From: Euclidia mi | Lineage: Eukaryota > Arthropoda > Insecta > Lepidoptera > Erebidae | Assembly (NCBI GenBank): GCA_944739405.2 | Contig: OX123199.2 | Span: forward strand, 3,585,898 to 3,649,897 | Direction: 5' to 3' | DNA: 64,000 nucleotides | Shown: positions 35,648 through 47,298 of the stretch, piece after piece | How the letters are laid out: each line of letters starts with the position of its first letter | Position numbering within the stretch: the stretch's first letter is position 1 | Notes under the pieces: model-generated | What the model saw: the letters and a program-made list of their open reading frames with translations, nothing else | Databases searched by the model: none | What the model was told of the DNA's origin: nothing | Made by a program: the position numbers and the translations under genes

Positions 35648-36916
35648 TGATAATGCGTGCCTATTACAATCTTAACTTATCGGTGAACAGTGTGCTTAAT
35701 CTACCTACGTGAAAATATACAGTCGATACGTGCAGGTATGTAGTCGCTACACCATTCATCTATGAGCTGTGACGTAACATAATTACGACATCAGGCAACA
35801 ATTGTAAAGTTACCAAAAATGTTTAACGAATGAGGAAAAAAAAAATTACGAGCGGCTTTTAGTTATCCTCGTATTTTTGGAAAGTTAAAAATACGAGAAT
35901 CAAAATAAACCAAGGTGATGACGTCAAACCTTGGGCAAAGAACAAAAGGAACGAAATGACAAAAGGCAGGACGACTGTGGAAAAGAGGAAAGGTCGCAGG
36001 AAAAAGTTCGGCTCTTCGAAAGAACACTGCATTAGCTATTTCTAGATTTCACTGTACAAAAATATACTCAATGCTTACGTCATTATTTTATTTCATTTTG
36101 GCTTCTTTCTTAGAATATAAGTCACTTGTAAGATGTTCAAAAACGTGTCATGACACGTTATTGAACATCTCATCTCATGATACAGTATGAGACACGAGGC
36201 TTGACATGCTTGAAGTCGGTTCAATTGTATTTTGGTACCTAAGTATATTGTTACTGAAATGTATTATTTATATTCAAAAGTTGAAATAAAAACAGCAAGA
36301 CTCGACATATCTACGTATTAAAAATAAAAAAATATGTTCACCATTCTCATCAACACAACTCAAAAGGTTACCCACATAATAAATCTTACAGTATAATTTT
36401 AATTAGTTAAAACTTAAAATAAGTTATTTTGCGTCCCATTCACGTAGCAGTGTAGCGCTCGTAGTGGCGTAGCGAAGCAGCATGCTACACGGCGCCTACG
36501 TCCCGCGTAGAGCGTCACAGGAGCGAGCGCTACGCACGTACGGGCTAAGCTTTTATAGAGCTTACTATCAACTTAGATAGATTACTAACTCAGCCAAATG
36601 TTTTTTCTAGGCTATAAATTATTTCTAGGCTTAAAATAATAATACGTAGATTTAAGTGTTTTCTTATGTTTTTATGATAAATTAAAAAAAATTAAAATAG
36701 ATTTGTGTTCCAAATTAAATAAATAACGGATAGATATTTTATCACCTAGAGGTAAAAATAGATACGATCTATTCTTAGACCTATTAAATATATACAAAGT
36801 AAATCGTAAAAATCAGTCCAACCCTTTCAGAGGAATTTGGTAACAAAACAAAATGAGATTTTATTTGTTTTATTTAATTTATTTATTTTTGCATAATAAA
36901 TGTTATTTATTTAACT
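35648..36916. other. Non-coding stretch with palindromes and a GC-rich patch
   Basis: Holds a 40-bp near-perfect palindrome at 36,133-36,172 (arms AGATGTTCAA...GTGTCA, one mismatch) and a GC-rich patch at 36,425-36,545 with repeated CGTAG/GCGCTACG words and a loose inverted GTAGCGCTCG pair. No gene. Confidence 0.45.
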
Positions 36917-36989
36917 GATGAGAAAATAACACCTTCATATTTATCAATTGTACTTCAATTGATAAATATGAAGGTGTTATTTTCTCATC
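36917..36989. repeat. Perfect 34-bp inverted repeat (hairpin)
   Basis: 36,917-36,950 and 36,956-36,989 are exact reverse complements, separated by a 5-base spacer (TACTT). The arms begin GATGAGAAAATAACACC. Transcribed from either strand it would form a long perfect hairpin. No target duplication is seen. Confidence 0.95.
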
Positions 36990-37339
36990 GAAAAAAAAAT
37001 CGATTGCAAGCGAATTTTTCCACAATCGTAATGCTTAAGGAAAATTTAACATTATCCTAAAATATTCCGTTTAATTATTGTCAATCGTTTCAACTCTAAA
37101 TTAATAAAATTTCAATAAAAATAATTTGTGAATTCCGTTTAAGCACCAAATATATTAACCAAAAGTAAGTTATGCCTCTTATGGTCAAAACATAATAGCA
37201 AGAAAATGTTCAATACTGTCTTCATAAGAAAAAAGACGACCTATTTTCCAAGAACCTATGTTATTGTATAATGTAACTTAAGCTTAACCCCACTTATGAA
37301 ATAACTGTCTCTCACTCTCTTTACTAGCTCGAATGCCCG
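36990..37339. other. AT-rich non-coding stretch
   Basis: Nothing recognised. Confidence 0.4.
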
Positions 37340-37530
37340 AAAGACGCAGTAGTTTGAGCTTTGGTCTCGCTGTTGAGCTGCGCCGAGTATTGTGGGTTCG
37401 ATGTTCAAACACTTTGTGTGTGCCACAATTTGTGCTTTCATGTCTGGAAAAACGTTATCCATTGATTGAATGTTTGACAAGTCCCCTGACTCAAGATTTA
37501 TTCTTCGTGCAGGGTTACAATTTTAATCAA
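37340..37530 (+). mobile_element. SINE-D copy
   Basis: GCAGTAGTTTGAGCTTTGG and GTGGGTTCGATGTTC are the head. The body shares ATTGAATGTTTGACAAGTCCC and the TCAAGATTTATTC end with the copy at 5.0 kb. Confidence 0.6.
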
Positions 37531-37744
37531 ATAAAAAGAACCAGATAATTCTGTGTGGTGGCCATAGAGAGGGATGTCCATATGGAAATCAACTGGCGAA
37601 ATTTAGACTGGCTTCGTCAAAACGTGGGCTATCGACGTCACTATAAGCCTGTCTTAGGATATAACTATACATTATAGATGCATTTGAACGGTACGCGATG
37701 TTAACCTGTCATTTCACCGGTATAACTAGTGATGTAGATATTTT

Positions 37745-38165
37745 GGGGTCTCAGATAGTTTGGCGTGTAAGCGTTCGTTTCAATAACAGACTCTTGAAAG
37801 GTATGTTGGTTTTGTAACAACCTTGCTAAGTTGGGGGTTGTGCATTTGATTTATACTCAAGATATTTTTTGTGTTATGAGTACGATGTTTTACGTGATTT
37901 TTTCTTATTCTAAAATAAGTATTAGGTATATTTATAGGAAAGGCATCTGTCGCTTTAGAAGAATTAGTGTGTCGAGAGGGAAATTACAAACATTCCCTCA
38001 GCTTATTGTGTTGTAATTTCTCAGAACACTCAGACTCAAAACAATATTTTTTGGATCACAGAAAGAGTTGCCTCGAATAGAACCCACGATACTCAGAGCA
38101 GTGCTGAGCAGGCGACCGCTAAACCACTTGGAGACACACATTTCAAACCACGCGACATCCAGATC
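37745..38165. mobile_element. Two opposed tRNA-like SINE remnants
   Basis: 37,745-37,895 reads plus (AGTTTGGCGTGTAAGCG, TTGTGTTATGAGTACGATG). 38,045-38,150 reads minus (GAATAGAACCCACGA, GCGACCGCTAAACCACTTGG). Both are decayed. Confidence 0.45.
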
Positions 38166-38451
38166 GCCAGACGCTAACACACTGTATAACTGTACGTATA
38201 TTAACTAAGTTCAAGGTCAGGCAAACTTAACCTCGGACTGTATCAACCGTTTAACTGCGTACTTCAATCAAACATTTATAGTGTTAAGGCTACTAACTTT
38301 CTAGAAAACAAGAACTTTATACGACTGCTTTTTAAGTGTTTATGTGGCTGATAAGTAGACGTTTGACACACTTTTTCTGATTATGTTTTGAGAATCATGT
38401 TTTAAAAAACAACTCAGTATTAAGAGTTTTCTAAGACTGAAATCAATTTAT

Positions 38452-38625
38452 TCCCTATTCCTTCTCCCTCATCCCACTCCTCATCCTATCCCTTTTCCTA
38501 ACCCCAAGGGGCGGCAATGCACTTGTAACTCCTGTGGTGTTGCTTGTGTTCATGGGCGGCGGTAATTGCTTACTATCAGGCGATCCGTCTGCCCGTTTGC
38601 CGCCTATTACCATAAAAAAAAAACT
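38452..38625 (-). repeat. Interspersed repeat E, copy 3
   Basis: Reverse match to 7,660-7,875 with CCCCAAGGGGCGGCAATGC and GTTCATGGGCGGCGGTAATT. Confidence 0.8.
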
Positions 38626-38659
38626 TGCCTATCAATCTTAGACTGCACGGGGCCTAACG

Positions 38660-38925
38660 ATTCTTATCCTGAGACTTGAACCTGGACTGTTAGCTTTATG
38701 TGCCCTCATAAGCGCGGTAGGGCACTGATGTGTATCGCACACAGGCGGTCACCCATGCAAGTGGTGACCTTCATGAGTGTTGCTTTACTTTGCTGATCTA
38801 GGAGGAACAGCAAGTCAATCATTTTGCATGCCTACCTGGTTGTAATATGGTAGTACCTAACTGTAACAAGTGATATTTGTAATACCCATATATCGCAAAA
38901 TAAACAATTTGAATTTGAAATCTCG
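38660..38925 (+). mobile_element. LINE-tail-like fragment ending AATAAACAATTTGAATTTG
   Basis: The 3' end has AAAATAAACAATTTGAATTTG, a LINE-type tail. The left part (CGCACACAGGCGGTCACCC) may be part of the same element. Family unknown. Confidence 0.35.
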
Positions 38926-41107
38926 CTTTGATATATAAGCTTAATATTTTAAGCGGCTATTTGTGAAGCATCATTTTGTAGCTTGTTGAAAATATTATGT
39001 ACACCTTCAAGTCACTAATTATTATAATCACATACATGTACAACTAGTATGAATTGTAAAACGTGCTGAGTACCAAAGCTTTGTGAAAGTCCTTTGTTTT
39101 ACTTTCGTCAAGTTCAAAAAGTTTTCGCTCACATTATGTGTCGACGTGTGTTTCACACCAGGGTCGCGTGTTCGATACGAGCGTTTGATCTCGTGACGTT
39201 TCACACGTGATGAGACTTTCCTCTATATACGTATTTTATTTGGTATCGTTTTGTTCATCGATATATATGTGGTAAGTGTTTTCTTTGTTCTATCCTTGTG
39301 GGAATAATATTGGTTTAGTAGGTAGATTTGGAATGAAAAGCGGATTGAGCCAAGTGAAACGACTGATTCGAATTTTCATTTTTTTATTTGTTTGTTATCA
39401 GGAAGGCAGTTGTGTATGTCTGAACCCTGGTACTGCATTTTATGATCATTTATTCGAATAGGATAGCTATATATCTCATCTGTCTTAAACGACCCATTAA
39501 TAAAAGGAATTTTTGCTTTCTCATCAAGCATGGGCCTAGTTGGTACCGATCTTAGAGATATAGTTGTAACATTTTGTAGTCGTTTTCAATTATTTAACAA
39601 TTTTATTAGATTGTTTGGTCGTTTCAGCTGATATTACATCTCTCGGAAGTTTATGCCACTTAGTCAAGTTCACGCTCTGACTATACGGTTAGCTCATTAC
39701 AAATCTAGTTAAATTGGAATTACTTATAAGGTATCAAATCGTGTTGGGCGTTTATTAATAACTTAATGGATGGCACCCTGGGTTCTTGGCTATGGTGTGA
39801 AGTGTTAGTTGAAATGAAGTTACGTCAGTAGTGCTTCGCTCTCTCGCTTCCAGAGTATCTATGGCAGGTAGACCAATATAACTCTCCGAATTGTCAAGCT
39901 GAATTCGCGGCAGGTGGGACCGTAACTCAAAAGACCGTTAGAACAGGTAGGTGAGCGGCGAGCGTGAGGATATGTAGCGGCAGTGTACCGGATTATAAGC
40001 AGAGGTAGAGTCAAGGAAGCTAGACCGATGATGTTGTTACAATCGTTGGTCACGATTGGATACTTACGGCATAAGATTCGTGGAGATCCTAAGCAAAGGA
40101 CTACGTCTGGTAGAGAACGTCTATCGGCTGATATAAGGACCTGACATTTACATTATAATCTATGTGCATGAAGAAAAATATGAAACGAGAAACCTTTAAT
40201 GTTTGACATGAAGATATTTTTAACCTATAGTTTTCTTTACTTTAAAATATAAATCTGAAATCAGGGCTTCATCCAGAACCTATAATAAATAGTCTTGAGT
40301 ATTTCGTATTCCACTACTTGTGTCAAGTAACGCGGTCAATGCCGCACGATGCATCTAGTGTAATAAAGTACACTATATCCAAGTTGTCAATCACTCTAAG
40401 CCACTGTAAGGTAAAAGTTACCTCCAACCAGTCTATAGCATCTTTAGAAGCACACACGGCTGATGCACTTGCGTTTCTATTGAACCTTATTTACAAGGAA
40501 ATACAGTGCAAATTCGACTAGCTATGGGATGCCGCCACTGTGGACTAATTTCTGGACGCAAAGTAAAATTTTTATATTTGCAATCCCTTGCGATCGTAAT
40601 TTAAAGTTTGAGTTATATTTTGTTTAGAAATAATTATATGTTGAATTAGTTCAACACGTATAGAAATTAAAATCGATCAGGTATATGTGACAACATTTGA
40701 TATAAAATACGCTGTGAAAATCAACAATAGCGATGCTAAATATATAAGTATGCAGCTTAATCATGATAGTTCCAAAGCAAGAAAGAGACAAACAGTTTTC
40801 CAAAACTCCGAATTCACTAAAATCTTATTTATTTTCGAGTTCTTATTTCTTGTTTGAAAATGAATACTCTATATATGCCTGTCTCTCTCTTATTTTGTCT
40901 TACAGTCTGAGAACACTCCGAGTTGTTAGACTGCAGCAAATGATAAAAAACAATTACTAACCGTATTTTTTGTTGAAACTAGCCCCGTGACTCAGAAAAT
41001 CTGCAAAGAAAAATAAAAATGGTTTATATAACATGAAAATAAAACATGAAAATGGTGCCGCGAAGTACGAATATAAATATGTAATTCTTTTAAAGATTAA
41101 TAAATAA
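38926..41107. other. Long non-coding stretch
   Basis: No gene or clear repeat. The block at 39,860-40,140 is richer in GC and ends AACGTCTATCGGCTGATAT, which resembles the C-terminal tail of the LINE that supplies SINE-A's 3' end. It is probably an old LINE remnant. Confidence 0.35.
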
Positions 41108-41292
41108 TAATAATGTTCTACCAAATTCACACAACACAATCCAGTCCAAACTAAGCAGAGCTTATATTATGTATTTATAGACGATGGATAAACATACATA
41201 TATACTTTTTTTTTGTAAATTCACACCCAGACCAAGACAAACATCCATGTTCACGCACACAAATCTTTGACTTGAACGGGAATCGAACCCGA
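41108..41292 (-). mobile_element. SINE-C, truncated copy
   Basis: Matches the copies at 34.4 and 50.4 kb from the tail up to GGGAATCGAACCCG, where it ends. The tRNA-like head is missing beyond the B box. Confidence 0.75.
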
Positions 41293-41960
41293 TTATTAAA
41301 ATAGTCGGCGATAACTTTTTGGTGATGAATATAAAAGGCTTGAGAAATAAAAGAAAGGTTGATTATAATTAGATGACAATGGTAAAAACTATGTTTAGAT
41401 GGCCTGTAATAGGACGGAAGTTGACACGGATTTCAACATTGGACTAAGTTTTCAGCCTTATGGTGAAAGCTGTTTGATACCAACCATTTCTTGGAAATGT
41501 TTCATTTACGTGGCGGTATTGTGGGCTTATGATTTACGTTTGATTATATTTGCGTGGCTGGTTTATGACTTACGTGGAACAAAATAGGCATGGTGTCGAA
41601 ATCATACAGGGATAGTTTCTGCACAGCTGTAATCAGTGCCTATAATTAAACACTATGCACGACAGAAGCGTTTGAAAGGTTTAATCATACTTGTAGATAC
41701 ATTTACTTATCATTTCTTTCACACCACACAAAGAAAATAATAGATTATAGTAAAAATACGATACACGGCTATCTTTAAGGAAGACAGTGATAACTTATCT
41801 ACGATAGTAGTGACTTAATTCATATACATCAAGATAGTAAGAATATAGCCAACGTCTACAAAATAACAGTACCTGTCTGTTAAAAATGTAATCATCATGC
41901 CATAATAAGATTATTTAGGTATAATTCGTATTTTAACTCAATTAGTTAAATATGTTTTTT
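41293..41960. other. AT-rich non-coding stretch
   Basis: Nothing recognised. Confidence 0.4.
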
Positions 41961-42212
41961 ATAGACTTACGCCTTTATCCCCGAAGGGGTAGGCAGTGGT
42001 GTAATATTACACCCACATTTCGCCATGAATTTTTAGGTCCCACGTAATAGGGGGCGAGCCTATTGCCGTACTGGGCACTTGACCAGACTCCGTGCTGCTA
42101 TTGAGAATTTCTTAATAACAGAAAAACCTAATAACACTTTGCCCGACCCTGGAATCGAACCCGAGACCTGAAAATCCCACGCGCACATTTATGCCGCGAG
42201 ACCAATAAGGCA
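41961..42212 (-). mobile_element. SINE-B, copy 3 (full)
   Basis: Sense is minus: head CTTATTGGTCTCGCGGCAT, B box GGGTTCGATTCC, core in reverse (GGGGGCGAGCCTATTGCC), tail CTACCCCTTCGGGG. Intact in outline. Confidence 0.85.
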
Positions 42213-42989
42213 ATAAGATTTATATTTTGTTTAATTCCGTTTTTCTGTCATTTCCTTTTATTTATCTGAACACGTGGTGTTAGCTTATTTTTAGTATAGT
42301 TAATTATGTATTATGTTTTTTTTGCAACAGTGTCAAATCGTACGAGTCGGCTTACATTATAAATAAACAATCTTCTGTAAAAATACAACTCGAACAGACA
42401 CTAAAAAACATATTAGATCACAAAGTGTTGTTGGGGTCGAAGCCACAACACTCGTCGGCCGTCGCACTTAAGCTACGCCGCTATTAATGGAGTTCAAATA
42501 AAACGCTTTCCTATTGAAATAAAGTGATCAAACGTTATTTGTATTTACATCGCAGGAATCAAAGATAATGCAGACGTATGTCAGCACGTGAGCTGTGATT
42601 TATGTATGTGATCGCTTAACAACAACAGTGGGCACTTAGATTGCACACACACATGCACGCGCCACCTCACCTACACACACATACACCACCAACACCTTCC
42701 TTCACACACATACAGCCACTCATGTAGTACAGGAAAAATATTAACATTTTATCGCCTCTAGCTAGTGCCACAAGATGACTCATAGAATGCATCGTATGCG
42801 TTTTTCAATTTTCTGCGCACATGTAAACTGTTTTGTTCTATAAATCATTCAGCATATTAAGACTACTTATAAAATGAGCACAGAATAAATGAATCTGGGA
42901 TTATACTCGGTATTATACCAAGTTTAATCCTATATTCAGTTTATTTTATTTGGACAATTGGTACTTACAAATTTTAGAGAAAGATACAC
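42213..42989. other. Non-coding stretch with a CA-rich patch
   Basis: A reversed tRNA-like remnant lies at 42,430-42,490. CACACA-rich sequence lies at 42,645-42,720. No gene. Confidence 0.4.
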
Positions 42990-43640
42990 ATACGTACATA
43001 CATACATACATATACTCACGCCTTTTTCCCGTCGGGGTAGGCAGAGACAACGGAACGCCACTTGCTTCTATCCTCACAAATCTCACGCGCTTCTTCTACA
43101 TTCATTATTCTTTTCATACATGCTCGCCGGTTCCGGGTGCTTCGGACCTTTCCGTTTTTCAGAACGTCACCACTTTGGTCGACGAATGTCCTACGAGGTC
43201 TGGCGCGACCGGCTTGCCCATACACGTTTGCCTTATATATTTGGTGCTTCATTCTTTCTTCACTCATTCGCTTCACGTGTCTAAACCATCTCAGCATTCC
43301 GTTCTCAATTCTCTTCACAACATCTTCTTTCAGGCCACATCGCTCTCATATTACTGCATTCGGAATTCCATCAATCAGTCTCACCCCACACATACTACGC
43401 AGTGACCGCATCTCAACTGCGTTAATTCTGCTTTCATGCTTTTTCTGCCATACCCAACACTCACTACCATACATCAGCGTGGGCAGTACACCATTATAAA
43501 CCGAAAGTCGCGCCTCCTGCGGCACAGTCTGGCCATTCATAAAGGCATGCAGCACTCCATACATGCAGTTTCCCGCATTCACTCTCCTTTCAATATCTGC
43601 TTCACATCTTCCATCTCTTGTAAACATAATACCCAAAGAA
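42990..43640 (-). pseudogene. LINE reverse-transcriptase C-terminal fragment with ATGT tail
   Basis: Minus-strand frames give R-R-V-N-A-G-N, then L-P-T-L-M-Y-G-S-E-C-W-V-W-Q, R-S-L-R-S-M-C-G-V-R-L-I-D and, after a frameshift, G-M-L-R-W-F-R-H and the end R-S-V-V-S-A-Y-P-D-G-K-K-A with a stop. A TATGTATGTATGTATGT tail (plus: ACATACATACATACATA) follows. It is longer than the 11.1 kb copy and includes the segment preceding the thumb (F-T-R-D-G-R-C-E-A-D-I-E). 5'-truncated and frameshifted, so inactive. Confidence 0.9.
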
Positions 43641-43837
43641 AGAATTTTCAGAGAAAGAATGTTTACAATAATGTATCTATGGTCCCAATATTGAGAGTGG
43701 CCAATGTCCAGCAATGGATGTCTATAGGCTGATATTATAATGACCTTTAGTCCACGTAACATACAAGTAAGGCTATAAAAAAGGCGCTATAAAAATACTA
43801 GCCTATATGATGGTTTCTATTTCTGTAGCTTCTCGTC

Positions 43838-43873
43838 CCTTCTCTCTCTCTCTCTCTCTTTCTCTCTCTCCTT
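43838..43873. repeat. CT microsatellite
   Basis: A CTCTCTCT run with one TTTCT interruption. Confidence 0.9.
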
Positions 43874-44028
43874 GTGAGAACATCAATAATCATGGCTACT
43901 AGATATGTCCATCAATAATCTTTATCAGTTATAAAACGTCCTAAATTCCTTGAAATCCCATTTCTACGGGTTTTATTGTAATGCGTGCCGCGCATATCTA
44001 TCTATAGCAATGTTTGTAATCATGATGG

Positions 44029-45036
44029 ATAAGGTTTAGGGAATGCAAATCTCGCGAGATTTGGGCTCAAGCGAGATCTCGCGAGTTTATGAAGCCAATC
44101 TCGCGAGATCTCGCCAATTTCGAGATCTCGCGAGATTGGCAGTTTTGTATGCTTTTCCGTAAATAATCACAATATTTGAATAAATTAGGACAACAATAAT
44201 ATCCATTTTAAGTATTTTAAGATAAACATTATTTATCAGGCATTTTTCAATAGACTTTTATATTTCAAACATTGTTTGACGTACCTATCTGTGTATAATT
44301 TTTTAATAAACTTTTATGAAGTACACTTTTACGGACTTATCTGTCAAATAAGAAATGAAAGAAACAACCAGTCTTCGCTTCTAATATTAAACAAAAATCT
44401 TTTAGTAATAAAACATTTCTTTTACTTACCTATAATAAACAAAACAACGCGAGGTCAAAAAAAAGCTTACTACTAAAATCTATGTTACTAAACTGAGGTA
44501 TTATTATTTTATCAATGAGGTAAATAAAACTATATCTACTCAGAGACCTTTTAGATATTACAGATCCTAATTAACAAAATATATCAATGAAAGGAAAGAT
44601 TGGTTCAGTTCAAATCACAAGCCATTATGACGAATTATTTTCAAAGTAGCTCCTTCAGAAGCACAAAATGTCTAATGAATCGTCTGCTAAACGGCTTCCT
44701 TTTCTGTTGGCCAGATAACCAGCCGCTGAGAAGGCCCTTTCGGATTCAACGCTAATTGAAACCGCAGTTCTTAGGCAGACATCCACTAACTGCAAAAGTT
44801 TACCTTTTGACCCCCTGGACTCGTATAAATTCATTTCATTCTTATTAATGCCGATACCGACAGATTGCGATCCGTCCGTGTCAGTTCGCGCTTCGAATAA
44901 GACGTTTTTATGCTCGAGTGCGATCTCGTAAATCTCGCGAGATCTCGTCCTTTTTTCGACCGAGATTAATCTCGCTGAAAAAGGCCGAGATCTCGCGAGA
45001 TCTCGATCTGACGATATTGCATTCCCTAATAAGGTT
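44029..45036 (-). mobile_element. hAT-family element, non-autonomous, with 8-bp duplication
   Basis: The ends are TAGGGAATGCAA and TTGCATTCCCTA. ATAAGGTT is duplicated exactly at 44,029-44,036 and 45,029-45,036, the 8-bp target typical of hAT. The body is 44,037-45,028. On the minus strand at about 44,640-44,910 a frame carries the hAT C-terminal dimerisation motif: S-V-E-S-E-R-A-F-S-A-A-G followed by R-K-G-S-R-L and S-L-D-I-L-C-F, then a stop; the DDE catalytic part is gone. The palindrome ATCTCGCGAGAT occurs exactly at 44,049, 44,098, 44,125, 44,932 and 44,990, all subterminal. It looks like a deletion derivative of a full hAT transposon. Confidence 0.92.
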
Positions 45037-45700
45037 GTATAAGATATACATACATTTCAAGATTGAAAGAATATTTTCAGCAAATGCCTTGCCTTCCGGA
45101 GAGAAGGTATTGACACTGCCTTATAATAAAACATGTCCTAAATATAGATAAATACTTGAATTACCTATCTAAAAGTTGTCATACGTATCAGTGAAGAAAA
45201 TAACTCATTGTGTATTAAAAAATCTGTCTCATTTGCGTTTGCGACAAAGTACAAGTTGTAGTAAGAACTACTTCTTAAAGATGGCCTGAAAATGATGAAT
45301 CTCCTTCTAAGACTGGTTATTAATTAGTCAGTGGTTAGTTTGTAATAAAGTACTTAGGGTCTTAATAATGCGAGTTTGAACCTTTAGGAATAATCCATAC
45401 TAAATCAGATTACTTGTGCTTCACACAATCTACTGGTTTTGACATCCACGTGGGCGAAACCGCAGGTACAATCTAATAAACAATAGGAATCTAAGTAGCT
45501 ACGGTTAAATTCACGATAAAATATAACTTTTTAAGGTATGGAATCATACACTTGTATGTGAGCGATGATTCTATAAAAGAAAGCAAAAGAAAACACGATA
45601 ATTAATCTGAGACAAATATAAATAATAATTGATGTTTTACTACTGCACTTCAAAGCCTACTTAAGAAACTTCGGTCGTCTGAACGAGAACAGAACATAGT
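45037..45700. other. AT-rich non-coding stretch
   Basis: Nothing recognised. Confidence 0.4.
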
Positions 45701-46049
45701 TTATAGCTACTGTCTAGTTTGGAGAAGTTACAGTGGACGCTCCTTTCAAGCGCAACATTGTTTAAGCGACGTTTATTCTGTCTCTTATAACTTTAGTGTC
45801 GTGTTACACTATGCCGAAGGTACGCGACCGAATTTCGACATGATTGCGCCTGCAATGCTATTTGAATTACTGACGACACATTATCCCGAAATTATGTTGC
45901 CTTATAGCGTACAGCTTCCTTCAGTCGGGCGTAAGTTCGGCGGCAACTTTTCTAGTACCTACCTATACCTATGTTTACCTATGTTTACGATCAGCGATCA
46001 ATGGGCAATGAGTGCCGGGCGCAGGAGACGTGCGCACTGTCTCGGCGCT
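45701..46049. other. Moderately GC-rich block, possible promoter-proximal DNA
   Basis: Holds an ATGCCGAAG|GTACGCG context at 45,810 that could be a tiny first exon, but support is weak. TACCTACCTATACCTATGTTTACC follows as a low-complexity run. Confidence 0.2.
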
Positions 46050-46404
46050 TAAGCCGCTAATGCCGTTGCCGGCTGTCGCGTGTCGCCTGCGGCCTGTTCC
46101 CTGTATTGTGTACTCCTGTATATAATTATTATATGTAGGTCAGTATCTCTGGGCGGGTGGAATGCGCGCGCGCTCGCTTTAAAATGTTACTATGTACCTA
46201 TTTATAGTCTTATATTTTTATTTTATTTTGACTTTGGTTTATTTGTTTTTTTTATTTTTATTTTCAATTTAATACTTTTATGTTCTCACGATTTTATATT
46301 ATTTTAATTTTTTTCTTTATTGTGAAAATTATGAACTTTTAATTAATTTGTAAGTATTGTGTGTTCAAAATAAAGATATTATTATTATTATTATTATTAT
46401 TATA
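46050..46404 (+). mobile_element. LINE 3' UTR-like fragment with (ATT)n tail
   Basis: Ends TGTGTTCAAAATAAAGATATT followed by an ATT run to 46,404. An AATAAA signal just before a simple-repeat tail is the layout of the LINE at 18.0 kb. The upstream part is T-rich without a frame. Confidence 0.45.
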
Positions 46405-46584
46405 GTAGAGCACAAGCGTAGTTCGTAGCACGAGCGTAAGTTCGGCACTTATGGTGTGCCATATCAGCCGAATACATCGGAAAGAAAATCAGCCGCGGAA
46501 CTTCGGTCGCGTACTTTCGACATAGTGTGTTTATACGTAGTGTGAAAAGACGGAATTACTGGAAGAAAAGAACATGCTATCGGT

Positions 46585-46713
46585 ATGCATCGCTCTCAAA
46601 CACGCGTCTCAGCACACGTGGAGAGGCACGCGTCACAGTTTATTATACCCAATCATAATGTAATTAATATGGACGCCTTGCCACGCCGGTACGAGTACAC
46701 CTCTACACCTCAG
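46585..46713 (+). CDS. Weak candidate first coding exon
   Basis: The frame M-H-R-S-Q-T ... with an internal M-D-A-L-P-R-R-Y-E-Y-T-S-T-P-Q (from 46,669) ends at CTCAG|GTACCT, a fair donor in phase 0. Upstream DNA (46,405-46,584) is relatively GC-rich. There is no homology I can name. It could equally be chance. Confidence 0.22.
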
Positions 46714-47298
46714 GTACCTACTATACTAAATTCAAACAATTTTTATGAATGCATAAATTTCTTATTCCGTTCGCGATTTAATCGCTTTTTTGTACGATTC
46801 AAATTATTGTAAAAGACATTATTTCTAGTTAGTTTTTATTACTTTTCAGTGTGGCGAAAGTCTTTAGTAAGGAAATATTCTGAAGTGAACTTATGAATTG
46901 CATATAAATTCCTCGGTGACAAAGTTGGGAGATTTATTGGTTCATAATCTCTCTATTGATTATCCGAATGTCAGGCATTTAATTACCTCTCATCCAACGA
47001 CTACTTTAAAGGATGTTCGAGCAATAGTCTCATCTTATATCGCCTGGTATCGAACATGCAATTACTCTAAGGCTGAGTCTTGGTAACGACTGAAATTACG
47101 GTAGGATGATGAAGATGATGATAGCTTATTTTAACACACATACCTAGGCTAGATTTAGAAGTAGATTCCATGGCAACGTAATCATACAAACGTGATGGGT
47201 TTAAATCATATTGATAGATCATGACTGAGGTACCAACTACGACAATCGCATACACTTATAAGTTCACTTTAAAATGCACAATAATACCGCGTACTCAC

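Noticed and set aside
13170..42490. CRISPR-like or tandem-repeat arrays
   Set aside because: Repeats are dispersed SINEs and microsatellites in eukaryotic DNA; no spaced identical repeats.
42950..43762. Plus-strand frames of 98-151 codons over 42.95-43.76 kb
   Set aside because: Antisense shadows of the minus-strand LINE coding end.
45801..46052. 83-codon frame with ATGCCGAAG start
   Set aside because: No domain, and the possible donor after nine bases would make it a micro-exon with no support.
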